A DNA stretch of 64,000 nucleotides, from NCBI RefSeq assembly GCF_000716785.1, contig NZ_JNYY01000006.1, positions 558,001 to 622,000 on the forward strand, written 5' to 3'. Shown piece by piece: positions 1-8,459 of the stretch. The notes beneath the pieces were generated by a model. It was given only the letters and a program-made list of their open reading frames with translations, was not told where the DNA came from and searched no databases. Numbering within the stretch: the first letter of the stretch is position 1; each line of letters starts with the position of its first letter. The position numbers and the translations under genes were made by a program. This DNA comes from Amycolatopsis vancoresmycina (GTDB lineage: Bacteria; Actinomycetota; Actinomycetes; Mycobacteriales; Pseudonocardiaceae).

Positions 1-110
1 ACTGCGAGAGCGAAGACCGCGCCCTCGAGATCGCCGGGAAGGTGCCGGAAGCGTCCTTCGGCAAGGTCGAGGTGCGGCCGGTGATGGGGCTGCACGGGCC
101 CGACCTGTGA
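1..110 (+). CDS. YCII-related (DGPF) domain protein, 3' end only
   Basis: Only the last 35 codons are present, entering from the left edge and ending in TGA at 108-110. The readable tail ends with VEVRPVMGLHGPDL and has the upstream pattern ALEIAGKVPEASFGKVEVRP, which matches the C-terminus of small YCII-related (DGPF) proteins. The stop overlaps the GTG start of the sigma factor gene by GTGA, so the two are translationally coupled. YCII proteins are the usual genomic partners of ECF42-type sigma factors, which supports both calls. Biochemical function is unknown. Confidence 0.75.
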   Translation, partial: CESEDRALEIAGKVPEASFGKVEVRPVMGLHGPDL

Positions 111-1297
111 CCGAACGCCTGCTCCGGGAGCTCGCGCCGCAGGTCCTCGCCGCGCTCGTCCGGCGGTACGGCGACTTCGACGCCTGTGAGGACGCCGTCC
201 AAGAGGCGCTGCTGGCCGCGTCGCAGCAGTGGCCGCGCGAGGGGATCCCGGATCACCCGAAGGGGTGGCTGATCACCACCGCGTCCCGGCGGCGGATCGA
301 GCAGTGGCGCAGCGAGACCGCGCGACGGCGGCGCGAGGAGACCGTCGCGCACCACGAGCCGCCCGATCCGGAGCCGGTCAGCGGGGTCGACGACACGCTG
401 ACCCTGCTGCTGCTCTGCTGCCACCCCGCCCTGAAGCCGCCGTCGCAGGTCGCGCTCACCCTGCGGGCGGTCGGCGGGCTGACGACCGCCGAGATCGCCC
501 GGGCCTCCCTCGTCCCCGAGGCCACCATCGGGCAGCGGATCAGCCGCGCGAAACAGAAGCTGAAGGGCGAACGGCTGACGAAGGACGACAGTCCCGGACG
601 GCTGGCCGCCGTGCTGCAGGTGCTCTACCTGATCTTCACCGAGGGCCACACCGCCAGCTCGGGTGCCGCCCTCAGCCGCGTCGACCTGACGACCGAGGCC
701 ATCCGCCTGACCCGGCAGCTGCGCGCGGACCTGCCGGACGACGGCGAGGTCACCGGCCTGCTGGCCCTGATGCTCCTCACCGAGGCCCGGCGCCCGGCCC
801 GCGCCGACGCGTCCGGGGCGCTCGTCCCGCTCGCCGAACAGGACCGGAGCCGCTGGAACCGGGCGTTCGTCGAGGAGGGCGTCTCGCTGATCACGAAGGC
901 CCTCGCGACGGCGCCGGTGGGCCCGTACCAGCTGCAGGCGGCGATCGCCGCCGTCCACGACGAGGCCGCCGACGCCGAGGCGACCGATTGGGCCGAGATC
1001 CTCACGCTCTACGACCTGCTGCGGGTCGTCGCACCCGGTCCGATGGTGACGCTGAACCGGGTGGTGGCGTTCGCGCAGGTCAACGGCCCGGAAGCCGGGC
1101 TGGCGGAGCTGGCGGAAGCGGCGAAGGACGCCGCGCTGGCGACGCACCACCGGGTCGACGCCATCCGCGCGCACCTGCTCGAACGCATCGGGGACACGGC
1201 CGGTGCCCGGCAGGCGTACCTGGCCGCCGCCCGGCGGACACTGAGCCTGCCCGAGCAGGCGTACCTGCAGACGCGGGCCAAGCACCTCGAACCATGA
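107..1297 (+). CDS. ECF RNA polymerase sigma factor with C-terminal helical extension (ECF42-like)
   Basis: 396 residues, about twice the length of a simple ECF sigma factor. Residues 1-70 hold region 2 (DAVQEALLAA, then a GWLITTASRR segment) and about 95-155 hold region 4, with an HTH around TTAEIARASLVPEATIGQRI. The rest is a helical, TPR-like extension (DUF6596 type) ending near 390. This architecture with an upstream YCII gene is the ECF42 arrangement, in which no classical anti-sigma factor is encoded and the extension is thought to control activity. The GTG start overlaps the previous stop (GTGA). The target promoter is unknown, and no matching promoter was identified here. Confidence 0.88.
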   Translation: MTERLLRELAPQVLAALVRRYGDFDACEDAVQEALLAASQQWPREGIPDHPKGWLITTASRRRIEQWRSETARRRREETVAHHEPPDPEPVSGVDDTLTLLLLCCHPALKPPSQVALTLRAVGGLTTAEIARASLVPEATIGQRISRAKQKLKGERLTKDDSPGRLAAVLQVLYLIFTEGHTASSGAALSRVDLTTEAIRLTRQLRADLPDDGEVTGLLALMLLTEARRPARADASGALVPLAEQDRSRWNRAFVEEGVSLITKALATAPVGPYQLQAAIAAVHDEAADAEATDWAEILTLYDLLRVVAPGPMVTLNRVVAFAQVNGPEAGLAELAEAAKDAALATHHRVDAIRAHLLERIGDTAGARQAYLAAARRTLSLPEQAYLQTRAKHLEP

Positions 1298-1334
1298 GAA
1301 CGGCCGGCCGGGACGAGGCCCGGCCGGCCGCTGC

Positions 1335-2447
1335 TCACAGGATTTCGGCTGCGGTGCCGACGTCCGGCGGGCCCAGGTCGGGGTTGAGCGCCCCGGTGAG
1401 CTCCACCAGCTCCGGCTTCACCTCGTGCGGCTGGATGCGCCCGTCGCGGATGTCCTCCGCGTAGTGGCACGCCACCCGGTGCCCGCCGCCGACTTCGCGC
1501 AGCTGCGGGCGGTCGGTGTCGCACAGGCTCGCCTGCCGCCACGGGCAGCGCGTGTGGAACCGGCAGCCCGACGGCGGGTTCGCCGGCGAGGGCAGGTCAC
1601 CGGCGAGCAGGATCTGCTCGCGGGTGTCCTCGACCTGCGGGTCCGGCACCGGGATGGCCGACAGCAGCGCCCGCGTGTACGGGTGCAGCGGCTCCCGGTA
1701 CAGCGAGTCCGCGTCGGTCTCCTCGACCAGCGCACCCAGGTACATCACGCCGATGCGGTCGGAGATGTGCCGCACCACCGCGAGGTCGTGGGCGATCACC
1801 ACGTACGTCAGGCCGAGCTGGTCCTGCAGGTCCTCCAGCAGGTTCACCACCTGGGCCTGCACCGAAACGTCCAATGCGGACACCGGCTCGTCGGCGACGA
1901 TCAGGTCCGGCTCCACCGCCAGCGCCCGCGCGATGCCGATGCGCTGGCGCTGCCCGCCCGAGAACTCGTGCGGGTACTTGCGCAGCGACGTCTCCGGCAG
2001 GCCGACCGCGGCCAGCAGCTGCCGCAGCCGCCGCTGGGTGGCTTCCTTGTCCTTGTCGAGGCCGTGCGCGTGCATGCCCTCGAGCAGGATGGACTCGACC
2101 GACTGGCGCGGGTCCAAACTGGACATCGGGTCCTGGAAGATCATCTGCATCCGGCGCCGGGCCTTCCGCAGCTCCTCGCCCTTGAGCTGGGCAACGTCGG
2201 TGCCGTCGAACTTCACGGAACCGGCGGTCGGTTCGTTGAGCCGCAGGATCGCCCGGCCCAAAGTGGACTTTCCGCAGCCGGATTCGCCCACCAGGCCGTA
2301 GGTTTCGCCACGGCGGATGGCCAGGTCGACACCGTCGACCGCGAAGACGTGACCGATCGTCCGGTCGATCACGACACCGCGCTTGATCGGGAAGTGCACC
2401 TTGAGGTCGGTGACCTCGAGCAGCACGTCACCAGCAGGACGCGTCAT
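1335..2447 (-). CDS. Oligopeptide/dipeptide ABC transporter ATP-binding protein (DppF/OppF-like)
   Basis: 370 residues from ATG at 2447. This start is chosen because it overlaps the stop of the upstream ATPase gene as ATGA, and the ABC fold begins at once (VLLEVTDLKVHF). Walker A GESGCGKST is at 54-62, the Q-loop FQDP near 105, the signature FSGGQ at 162-166 and Walker B LIVADE at 182-187. After about residue 300 comes the oligopeptide C-terminal segment with GCRFHTRCPW. It is the last gene of a five-gene operon (binding protein, two permeases, two ATPases) and would hydrolyse ATP at the cytoplasmic face to drive peptide uptake. Confidence 0.93.
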   Translation of the reverse strand: MTRPAGDVLLEVTDLKVHFPIKRGVVIDRTIGHVFAVDGVDLAIRRGETYGLVGESGCGKSTLGRAILRLNEPTAGSVKFDGTDVAQLKGEELRKARRRMQMIFQDPMSSLDPRQSVESILLEGMHAHGLDKDKEATQRRLRQLLAAVGLPETSLRKYPHEFSGGQRQRIGIARALAVEPDLIVADEPVSALDVSVQAQVVNLLEDLQDQLGLTYVVIAHDLAVVRHISDRIGVMYLGALVEETDADSLYREPLHPYTRALLSAIPVPDPQVEDTREQILLAGDLPSPANPPSGCRFHTRCPWRQASLCDTDRPQLREVGGGHRVACHYAEDIRDGRIQPHEVKPELVELTGALNPDLGPPDVGTAAEIL

Positions 2448-3439
2448 CGGGTTCCTCCTCCCGCGGCGACCGCGGGCCGCACGGGGTTGTGACAGCGCAG
2501 CAGCCCGCCCTGGTCGGGCACCAGCTTCGGCTGGACCTCGCGGCAGACCGGCAGCGCGTTGGGGCACCGCGGCGCGAACGCGCAGCCGTGGTCCCACGGG
2601 ATGTTGTCGGCCACCGAACCGCGGATGGGGATCAGCTTTTCGCCGCGGCCCGCGTCCAGACGCGGGATCGAGGCGAGCAGGCCGTGCGTGTACGGGTGCC
2701 GCGGCTCGGCGAACAGCTGGTGCCGCTGCGCCCGCTCCACGATCTTGCCGCCGTAGAGCACGTTGACCTCGTCGCACAGCCCGGCGACGACGCCGAGGTC
2801 GTGCGTGATCATGATCAGCGCGGTGCCGGTGTCCTGCACCAGTTCCCGCAGCAGCGCGAGGATCTGCGCCTGGATGGTGACGTCGAGCGCGGTCGTCGGC
2901 TCGTCGGCGATGAGCAGCCGCGGACGGCACGCCAGCGCGATCGCGATCAGCGCACGCTGCCGCATCCCGCCGGAAAGCTGGTGCGGGTACTCGGAAAGCC
3001 GGCGCGACGGGTCGGGGATGCCGACCTTGTCCAGCAGGTCCACCGCTTCGACGGACGCCGCCTTGCGCGACATCCCGCGGTGGCGCTCCAGCACCTCGGT
3101 GATCTGCAGCCCGATCGGGATGACCGGGTTCAGCGAGGACAGCGGGTCCTGGAAGACCATGCCGAGGTCGCGGCCGCGGCGGTCGCTCATGTCCTTTGTG
3201 GACAACTTGAGCAGGTCGGTGCCTTCGAAGCGCACCGAACCGGTGACCTTGTTGCCGCGCTTGGCCAGCAGCCGCATGATCGCCAGCGACGTCACGGACT
3301 TGCCGCAGCCGGACTCGCCGACCAGGCCGACCGTCTGGCCCGGCTCGACGTCGAAGCTGACCCCGTCCACCGCGGTGAACGGCTGCTCGCCGCGCCGCTG
3401 GAACACGACCGAAAGGTCGCGGACTTCAAGGAGTGCCAT
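2444..3439 (-). CDS. Oligopeptide/dipeptide ABC transporter ATP-binding protein (DppD/OppD-like)
   Basis: 331 residues from ATG at 3439. Walker A GESGCGKS is at 41-48, the Q-loop FQDPLSSLNP near 105, the signature LSGGMRQR near 165 and Walker B LLIADEP near 186. The C-terminal oligopeptide-transporter motif GCAFAPRCP is present near 290. It is the paired ATPase of the DppF-like subunit, whose start codon it overlaps by ATGA. The permease stop lies 6 bases upstream. Substrate (di- or oligopeptide) cannot be decided from the ATPase. Confidence 0.93.
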   Translation of the reverse strand: MALLEVRDLSVVFQRRGEQPFTAVDGVSFDVEPGQTVGLVGESGCGKSVTSLAIMRLLAKRGNKVTGSVRFEGTDLLKLSTKDMSDRRGRDLGMVFQDPLSSLNPVIPIGLQITEVLERHRGMSRKAASVEAVDLLDKVGIPDPSRRLSEYPHQLSGGMRQRALIAIALACRPRLLIADEPTTALDVTIQAQILALLRELVQDTGTALIMITHDLGVVAGLCDEVNVLYGGKIVERAQRHQLFAEPRHPYTHGLLASIPRLDAGRGEKLIPIRGSVADNIPWDHGCAFAPRCPNALPVCREVQPKLVPDQGGLLRCHNPVRPAVAAGGGTR

Positions 3440-3445
3440 GGGTTC

Positions 3446-4375
3446 TCACCGCCTGTTCTTCGGGTCGAGGGCTTCGCGGAGGGACTCGCCGAGCAGCGTG
3501 AACCCGAGCGCGACGATGATGATCGCGATCGCCGGGTAGTACGCGAGCTCGGGCCGGACGTCGAGGAACTGCCGGGCACCCTTGCTCAGCATGATGCCCC
3601 ACTCCGCCCGGTTCGGGTCCGGGTCGCCCAGACCGAGGAACGACAGCGCCGCGGCCTCCAGGATGGCGGTCGCCAGGGTGAGCGTGGCCTGCACGATGAC
3701 CGGGCCGAGCGAGTTCGGCAGCATGTGCCGGAACACGATCGTGCCACGCTTCACGCCCAGCGACGTCGCCGCGAGGACGTGGTCGCTGCCCCGCTGCACC
3801 AGCATCGAGCCGCGCAGCAGCCGCGCGAAGATCGGCACGCCGATCAGCGAGACGGCGAGGATCACCGTCCACTGGCTCGGCTTGGCGAACAGCGCCGCGA
3901 CCGAGATCGCCAGCAGCAGCGACGGCACCGACAGCATGACGTCGACCAGTCGCATGAGGACGGTGTCGACCCAGCCGCCGAACGCACCGGCGAGCCCGCC
4001 GATGATGATGCCGAGCAGCACGCCGATCACCGTGGCCAGCACGCCGACGAGCAGGGTGTTCTGCGCGCCGACGATCAGCCGCGACAGTTCGTCGCGGCCG
4101 AAGTCGTCCACGCCGAGCGGAAACCCGGGCTGGCTGCCCGGGATGATCCCCTGGCCGAGGGCGACCTTGTCCTGCAGGTAGCGCTCGAACGGGTCCTTGG
4201 GCGCGATCAGCGGCGCGAACACCGCCAGCAGCACGAACAGGCCGGTGATCACGCCACCGGTGATGGCGACCGGGCTGCGCAGCATCCGCCGCAGTGCTTC
4301 GCGGCCGAGGCTGTTGCCGCTGGCCGCGGCCAGCTTGTCGATCGGCTCTTTCTTCTTGTTCAGCAGAGTGTTCAT
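3446..4375 (-). CDS. Peptide ABC transporter permease (DppC/OppC-like)
   Basis: 309 residues from ATG at 4375, which overlaps the stop of the upstream permease as ATGA. The N-terminal cytoplasmic tail (about 35 residues, LGREALRRMLRSP) leads into a first membrane span, then the OppC-type loop and five further spans. The inner-membrane coupling loop is around EAAALSFLGLGDPDPNRAEWG, a hallmark of DppC/OppC permeases. It forms the heterodimeric channel with the DppB-like protein. Confidence 0.92.
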   Translation of the reverse strand: MNTLLNKKKEPIDKLAAASGNSLGREALRRMLRSPVAITGGVITGLFVLLAVFAPLIAPKDPFERYLQDKVALGQGIIPGSQPGFPLGVDDFGRDELSRLIVGAQNTLLVGVLATVIGVLLGIIIGGLAGAFGGWVDTVLMRLVDVMLSVPSLLLAISVAALFAKPSQWTVILAVSLIGVPIFARLLRGSMLVQRGSDHVLAATSLGVKRGTIVFRHMLPNSLGPVIVQATLTLATAILEAAALSFLGLGDPDPNRAEWGIMLSKGARQFLDVRPELAYYPAIAIIIVALGFTLLGESLREALDPKNRR

Positions 4376-5373
4376 CGCACACGCACCCTCGGGTCGATGA
4401 TCCCGTACGAGACGTCGACCAGCATGTTCACCAGCACGTACACCAGCGCGCCGAAGAGCAGCAGCGCCTGGAGCCGAGGGTAGTCACGCCGTTCGATGCC
4501 TTCGGCCAGCAGGAAGCCGAGGCCGCGGAAGTTGAACACGCGCTCGGTGAGCACCGCGCCGCCGAGCAGCGCGCCGGTCTGCAGGCCGATGGTGGTGACC
4601 ACCGGCAGCAGGCCGTTGCGCAGCACGTGCCGGCGGCGGACCACCGGCTGCGTGAGGCCCTTCGAGTTGGCCGTGCGGATGAAGTCCTCGTTGAGCACTT
4701 CGAGCACCGACGCGCGGGTGATCCGGGTGATCACCGCGAGCGGGATGGTGGCGAGCGCGAACGCCGGGAGGATCAGGTGCTTGATCGCGTCCCAGACGGC
4801 GTCCCACTCGCTCGTCAGGATGCCGTCGAGGACGGCGAAGTTCGTGACGGCGGTGGCGTCGAGCCCGGCGGTCTGCCGGCCCTGCGACGGCAGGCCCAGC
4901 GGCCCGGCGAGCAGGTCCTGCATCATGTAGCCGAGGAAGAAGACCGGGACCGCGACACCGATCAGCGTCAGCACGATGATCACGTTGTCGGCGGCGCCAC
5001 CACGGTAGCGGGCCGACAGGTAGCCCGCCGGGACGCCGATGAGCACCGCGATGATCATCGCGGAGATGCCCAGCTCGATGGTGGCGGGCAGGAACGTGCC
5101 GATCTCCGACATCACCGGCTGGGTGGACACCAGCGAGGCGCCGAAGTCACCGGTGATCGCGCGGCCGAGGAACTTGAAGTACTGGATGATGACCGGCTGG
5201 TCGAGCCCCAGCACGTGGTTGAGGTTGGCGATCTTCTCCGGCGTTGCCTTGTCGCCGAGGAGGGCGGCCGCGGGCCCTCCGGGCAGCGACCGCAGCCAGG
5301 CGAAGACCAGGATGGACAGGATGAGCAGCGTCGGGATCGCTTGTAGCAGCCGACGCACGAGAAAACGGAGCAC
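4372..5373 (-). CDS. Peptide ABC transporter permease (DppB/OppB-like)
   Basis: 333 residues from GTG at 5373. It begins MLRFLVRRLLQAIPTLLILS, the typical first span of DppB/OppB permeases, and has six predicted membrane spans. The coupling motif is near ITRASVLEVLNEDFIRTANSKG. It ends by ATGA overlap with the DppC-like gene. It is separated from the binding-protein gene by 88 bases that hold a strong hairpin (5410-5441), which probably sets the ratio of binding protein to membrane components. Confidence 0.92.
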   Translation of the reverse strand: MLRFLVRRLLQAIPTLLILSILVFAWLRSLPGGPAAALLGDKATPEKIANLNHVLGLDQPVIIQYFKFLGRAITGDFGASLVSTQPVMSEIGTFLPATIELGISAMIIAVLIGVPAGYLSARYRGGAADNVIIVLTLIGVAVPVFFLGYMMQDLLAGPLGLPSQGRQTAGLDATAVTNFAVLDGILTSEWDAVWDAIKHLILPAFALATIPLAVITRITRASVLEVLNEDFIRTANSKGLTQPVVRRRHVLRNGLLPVVTTIGLQTGALLGGAVLTERVFNFRGLGFLLAEGIERRDYPRLQALLLFGALVYVLVNMLVDVSYGIIDPRVRVR

Positions 5374-5409
5374 TTGCAGTCCTTAGGGGGCAGCCCGCTG
5401 AGTACGGAA

Positions 5410-5441
5410 CATGGGGTGGGCGCGGTAGCACCCACCCCATG
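5410..5441 (-). promoter_or_regulatory. Intercistronic hairpin between binding-protein and permease genes
   Basis: A perfect 11-bp inverted repeat (arms 5410-5420 and 5431-5441, CATGGGGTGGG and its complement) with a 10-nt loop lies after the binding-protein stop and before the DppB-like start. There is no T-run, so a partial terminator or mRNA 3'-end stabiliser is more likely than a full terminator. Such hairpins commonly let the binding protein be made in excess over the channel. Confidence 0.6.
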
Positions 5442-5461
5442 CGCCTCGCGGCGTAAAACCG

Positions 5462-7141
5462 TCAGTTAACGGTCACGGTGTTGAACCGCTCATCGGTCAG
5501 CGGGCTGGCGACCAGACCCTTGACCTTCGGGCCGACCACGATCGCGGGCGGGCCGTAGGAGATCGGGATGGCCGGCAGGTAGTCCATGATCTGCTTGTTC
5601 ACGTCCTGGTACGCCTTGGCGTGCGCGTCGCCGGCGGGCGAAGCGTCCGCGGCGGCCAGCGCCTGGAACAGCTGCGGGTTGTCGAAGCCGAACTCCTTCT
5701 TCGTGCGGCCGAAGAAGGTGCCGACGAAGTTCCCGGCGTCGTTGTAGTCACCGGTCCAGCCGAGCAGGTGGAGGTCCTGCTTGCCGAACTTCTGGACGTC
5801 GTCCTTGTAGCCACCGTTCCACGGCTTGGCGACCGGCTCGATCTTGATGCCGATGGCCTTCAGGTCCTCCGAGATCGAGGTGAAGACGTCCGCCGGGTTC
5901 GGCATGTACGGCCGGGTGACCTCGGTCGGGTAGTAGAACTTCAGCGTCAGGTTCGTCGCGCCGGCTTCCTGCAGCAGCTGCCGCGCCTTCGCCTGGTCGA
6001 ACGGGTACTTGGTGACGTCGTCGGTGTAGCCGGAGATCGTCTTGGGCACGAACTCGCTGGCCACCTCGGCACCCTCGGGCAGCTTGCTCTTGACGAACTG
6101 CTCGCGGTTGATGCCGTAGGCGAGCGCCTGGCGGACCTTGACGTCCTTCAGCTTGTCGCCGGCCGGGCCGGACTGGTTGATGCCCAGGTAGAGCACGTTG
6201 AACGGCGGGCGCACCAGCACCTGCTCGCCCTCGTTGCGCAGCAGGCCGTAGTCCGCGGGCGCCGGGTAGTCGTAGCCCTGGATGTCGCCGGCCTTGAGCG
6301 CCTGCTTGCGGGCGTTCTCGTCCGGGATCACCTTGAAGATGAGCTTGTCGAGCTTGGCCGTCTGGGTCGGGCTCTGGTCGTTCTTGGACAGGGTGATCTC
6401 ACCCTTGCCCTGGTCCCAGCCGTCGAACTTGAACGGGCCGGTGCCGACCGGGTGCTTGTTCGCGTACTCGCTGTAGGTGAACGAGTCACCGGACTGGGTG
6501 ACTTCGTCGGCCTTGTACTGCTTGAGCGCGGCCGGGCTCTGCATCGCGAACGACGGCAGCGTGAAGGCCGCCGGGAACGCGCCCTTCGCCTTGTTCAGGT
6601 TCACGACGGCGGTGGCCGGGTCCTTGGCTTCGCAGCTCTTGTAGACCGGGTCGCTGTAGTCGGTGCTCTCGTTCTTGGCGAACCCGCCGAAGACGTCGGC
6701 GTAGTAGATCATCTGGCTCTGGGCGGCGGCGCCCTTCATGTTGTACCAGCGGTCGAAGTTGAAGCAGACCGCGGTCGCGTCGAACGGGGTGCCGTCGGAG
6801 AACTTCACGCCCTGCTTGAGCGAGAAGGTCCAGGTCTTGCCGTCGTTGCTGGGCTCCCACTTCTCGGCGAGGGAGGGCTCCAGGTCCGCGGTGCCCGGCT
6901 TGTTCTGGATCAGCGTGTCGAAGATCTGGCGCGTGATCCGGAAGGTCTCGCCCTCGTCGTTGAAGATCGGGTCGAACAACTTCGGGTTACCGGCCGCGCC
7001 GAAGATCATCGTGCCCCCGGAACCACCCCCTGCGCCCTCGTCACGCTTGGATTCCGCACAGGCGGACAGCGAAACCGCGAGCGCGCCGCTCAGCCCGATC
7101 AGGGCCACGCGGCGTGTTCGGGTCAGCCGCAATTGCTGCAT
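5462..7141 (-). CDS. Peptide ABC transporter substrate-binding lipoprotein (SBP family 5)
   Basis: 559 residues from ATG at 7141. This start is preferred over upstream codons because it gives a clean lipoprotein signal: basic MQQLRLTRTRR, a hydrophobic core and lipobox LSAC with the acylated Cys at 28; AAGGGG lies 6 bases before the ATG. The mature protein has family-5 features, including EKWEPSNDGKTWTFSLKQGVKFSDG near residue 100 and the GTGPF motif near 230. It would be tethered to the outer face of the membrane and deliver peptides to the DppBC-like channel. It is the first gene of the operon. Confidence 0.92.
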   Translation of the reverse strand: MQQLRLTRTRRVALIGLSGALAVSLSACAESKRDEGAGGGSGGTMIFGAAGNPKLFDPIFNDEGETFRITRQIFDTLIQNKPGTADLEPSLAEKWEPSNDGKTWTFSLKQGVKFSDGTPFDATAVCFNFDRWYNMKGAAAQSQMIYYADVFGGFAKNESTDYSDPVYKSCEAKDPATAVVNLNKAKGAFPAAFTLPSFAMQSPAALKQYKADEVTQSGDSFTYSEYANKHPVGTGPFKFDGWDQGKGEITLSKNDQSPTQTAKLDKLIFKVIPDENARKQALKAGDIQGYDYPAPADYGLLRNEGEQVLVRPPFNVLYLGINQSGPAGDKLKDVKVRQALAYGINREQFVKSKLPEGAEVASEFVPKTISGYTDDVTKYPFDQAKARQLLQEAGATNLTLKFYYPTEVTRPYMPNPADVFTSISEDLKAIGIKIEPVAKPWNGGYKDDVQKFGKQDLHLLGWTGDYNDAGNFVGTFFGRTKKEFGFDNPQLFQALAAADASPAGDAHAKAYQDVNKQIMDYLPAIPISYGPPAIVVGPKVKGLVASPLTDERFNTVTVN

Positions 7142-7224
7142 CTGGCACCCCTTGGGAGATGTTTCGGGTTCAAAGTCACCGTCCGGTCGGTCAGGAACTC
7201 GACGGACGATCGGTGTGCCCCGCG

Positions 7225-7253
7225 ACACTAGCGGGAACTTGGCCCAGGCTTAA
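7225..7253 (-). promoter_or_regulatory. Candidate promoter of the peptide-transporter operon
   Basis: The 328-base gap between the kinase gene end (7470) and the binding-protein start (7141) must carry the operon promoter. On the minus strand, TAGTGT (7225-7230) fits a -10 hexamer and TTAAGC (7248-7253) a weak -35, with a 17-base spacer. This would give a leader of about 80 nt. The rest of the gap (7254-7469) is less GC-rich than the genes but shows no gene or clear operator. Confidence 0.3.
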
Positions 7254-7469
7254 GTACGTGAGGTTACGATCGCGCTACGTGGGCACCGATTTGACCGCAA
7301 TGTGTCCATAAAACGCGACAGAATGTGACCGTTTGTGCGCAACGGCTGCGCGCGGTGCCGGATCACTAACTCAGATGGCGGTACCGAGATTAGTCCGCTC
7401 GTGTTGCAGCCGCTCGTCGACTTGATCGATCCGGAACGGGTCGGGCACGCAGGGTGACCGCCTGGACCC

Positions 7470-7964
7470 CTACGAAAGTCGGGTTCCGGCCGCCCCGGGA
7501 GTGCCGTCGACGGCGAACCAGCCGCGCTCGAACCGTTGCCAGCGGCCCAGTTCGTTCCGTGCGGCCTCGCCGTCCCTGGCGACGGTCCTGGCCAGCCGAC
7601 CGGCCGCCGAGCCGCCCTGGACCCAGCAGAGGTGCGAAAGCAGGGGTCTTGCCGAAGCGCGGCCGCTGGAAACGCCCTCCAGCACCAGGACGTCCGGCAC
7701 GGCCACCCGGACGAGCTCTCCCGGCCGGGGCACCCCGGTGGTCCAGTCCATCTGCCGGTAGGCACCGGGCCGGCCGTCCGCCAGGGGCCGCAGGACGCCG
7801 TCGGCGAGCCGCGGCCACCACGCGACCGGGTCGTCCCAGGTGGCGAAGGCGTCGGTGCTCACCAGCTCGGTGCGGCGCCCGCGGGCCCGGAGCCCGGCGA
7901 CGACCCGAGCGGCCAGGGTGGATTTCCCCGCGCCCGACGGACCGTCGATGGCCAGCACCCGCAC
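7470..7964 (-). CDS. Uridine kinase-like P-loop NTPase
   Basis: 164 residues from GTG at 7964. The protein opens directly with the P-loop, MRVLAIDGPSGAGKST (Walker A 8-16), and has the kinase-like segment STDAFATWDDPVAWWPRL near 37-54 and VLVLEGVSSG near 95. It fits the short actinobacterial uridine kinase/(d)NMP kinase-like family that would phosphorylate a nucleoside. Some relatives carry about 20 more N-terminal residues. Here the frame continues upstream to 8010 without ATG or GTG, so the start may be non-canonical. It lies 46 bases downstream of the DUF2304 gene on the same strand. Confidence 0.7.
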   Translation of the reverse strand: MRVLAIDGPSGAGKSTLAARVVAGLRARGRRTELVSTDAFATWDDPVAWWPRLADGVLRPLADGRPGAYRQMDWTTGVPRPGELVRVAVPDVLVLEGVSSGRASARPLLSHLCWVQGGSAAGRLARTVARDGEAARNELGRWQRFERGWFAVDGTPGAAGTRLS

Positions 7965-8010
7965 CCCGCCCAGCCGCGCGGGGGCGGCGAGCAGGGCTTC
8001 GATCAGGGCG

Positions 8011-8445
8011 TCACTTGCTGACGCGCTCGACCTCGGGAAGTCCTTTGACGTCGTCGGGCGCCGCCGTCTTCGCCTCCAGTTCGGCGATCCGGCCGGTCAG
8101 CTCGCGGCGGGTGTCCTCGAGCTCGCAGCGCAGCAGCGCGATCTCCTCGATCGACGTGCGCACCTCTTCCTCGAGGTGCCCGACCTCGGTGGACAGGTGC
8201 AGCGACACGAGCGCCAGCACGACGCCGGCGAGGAGGAAGACGAAGTTCGACGGCGTCTGCACGCCGGTGTGCTTGGCGAGGAACTCGGCCGCCTGCGGCA
8301 GCACCGCGAGGACGACCACGCCGACCGCGACGACCAGCCACACGCCCGCGTACTTCTCGCGCAGCTTCCGCCGCCGCATCATCTCGATGACGACGAAGAG
8401 CACGACGCCGGCGACGACGATGCTGAGGATGCGCCAACCGTCCAT
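8011..8445 (-). CDS. DUF2304 membrane protein
   Basis: 144 residues from ATG at 8445, preferred over ATG 8454 because an AAGGGGA ribosome site sits 9 bases upstream. There are three hydrophobic spans in the first 80 residues (WRILSIVVAGVVLFVVIEMM; VWLVVAVGVVVLAVL; FVFLLAGVVLALVSLHLS), followed by a coiled coil of about 50 residues (EEEVRTSIEEIALLRCELED). This is the DUF2304 layout, and such genes almost always sit beside a GT2 dolichol-phosphate-mannose-synthase-like gene, as here (14 bases). A role as membrane partner of that enzyme is inferred. Confidence 0.8.
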   Translation of the reverse strand: MDGWRILSIVVAGVVLFVVIEMMRRRKLREKYAGVWLVVAVGVVVLAVLPQAAEFLAKHTGVQTPSNFVFLLAGVVLALVSLHLSTEVGHLEEEVRTSIEEIALLRCELEDTRRELTGRIAELEAKTAAPDDVKGLPEVERVSK

Positions 8446-8459
8446 GTTCTGCATTCCCC

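Noticed and set aside
2489..4483. 664-codon plus-strand frame opposite the peptide-transporter genes
   Set aside because: Antisense to ATPase and permease genes with intact motifs.
7250..7765. 171-codon minus-strand frame across the importer promoter
   Set aside because: Overlaps the kinase gene in another frame and fills the promoter gap with uneven codon bias.
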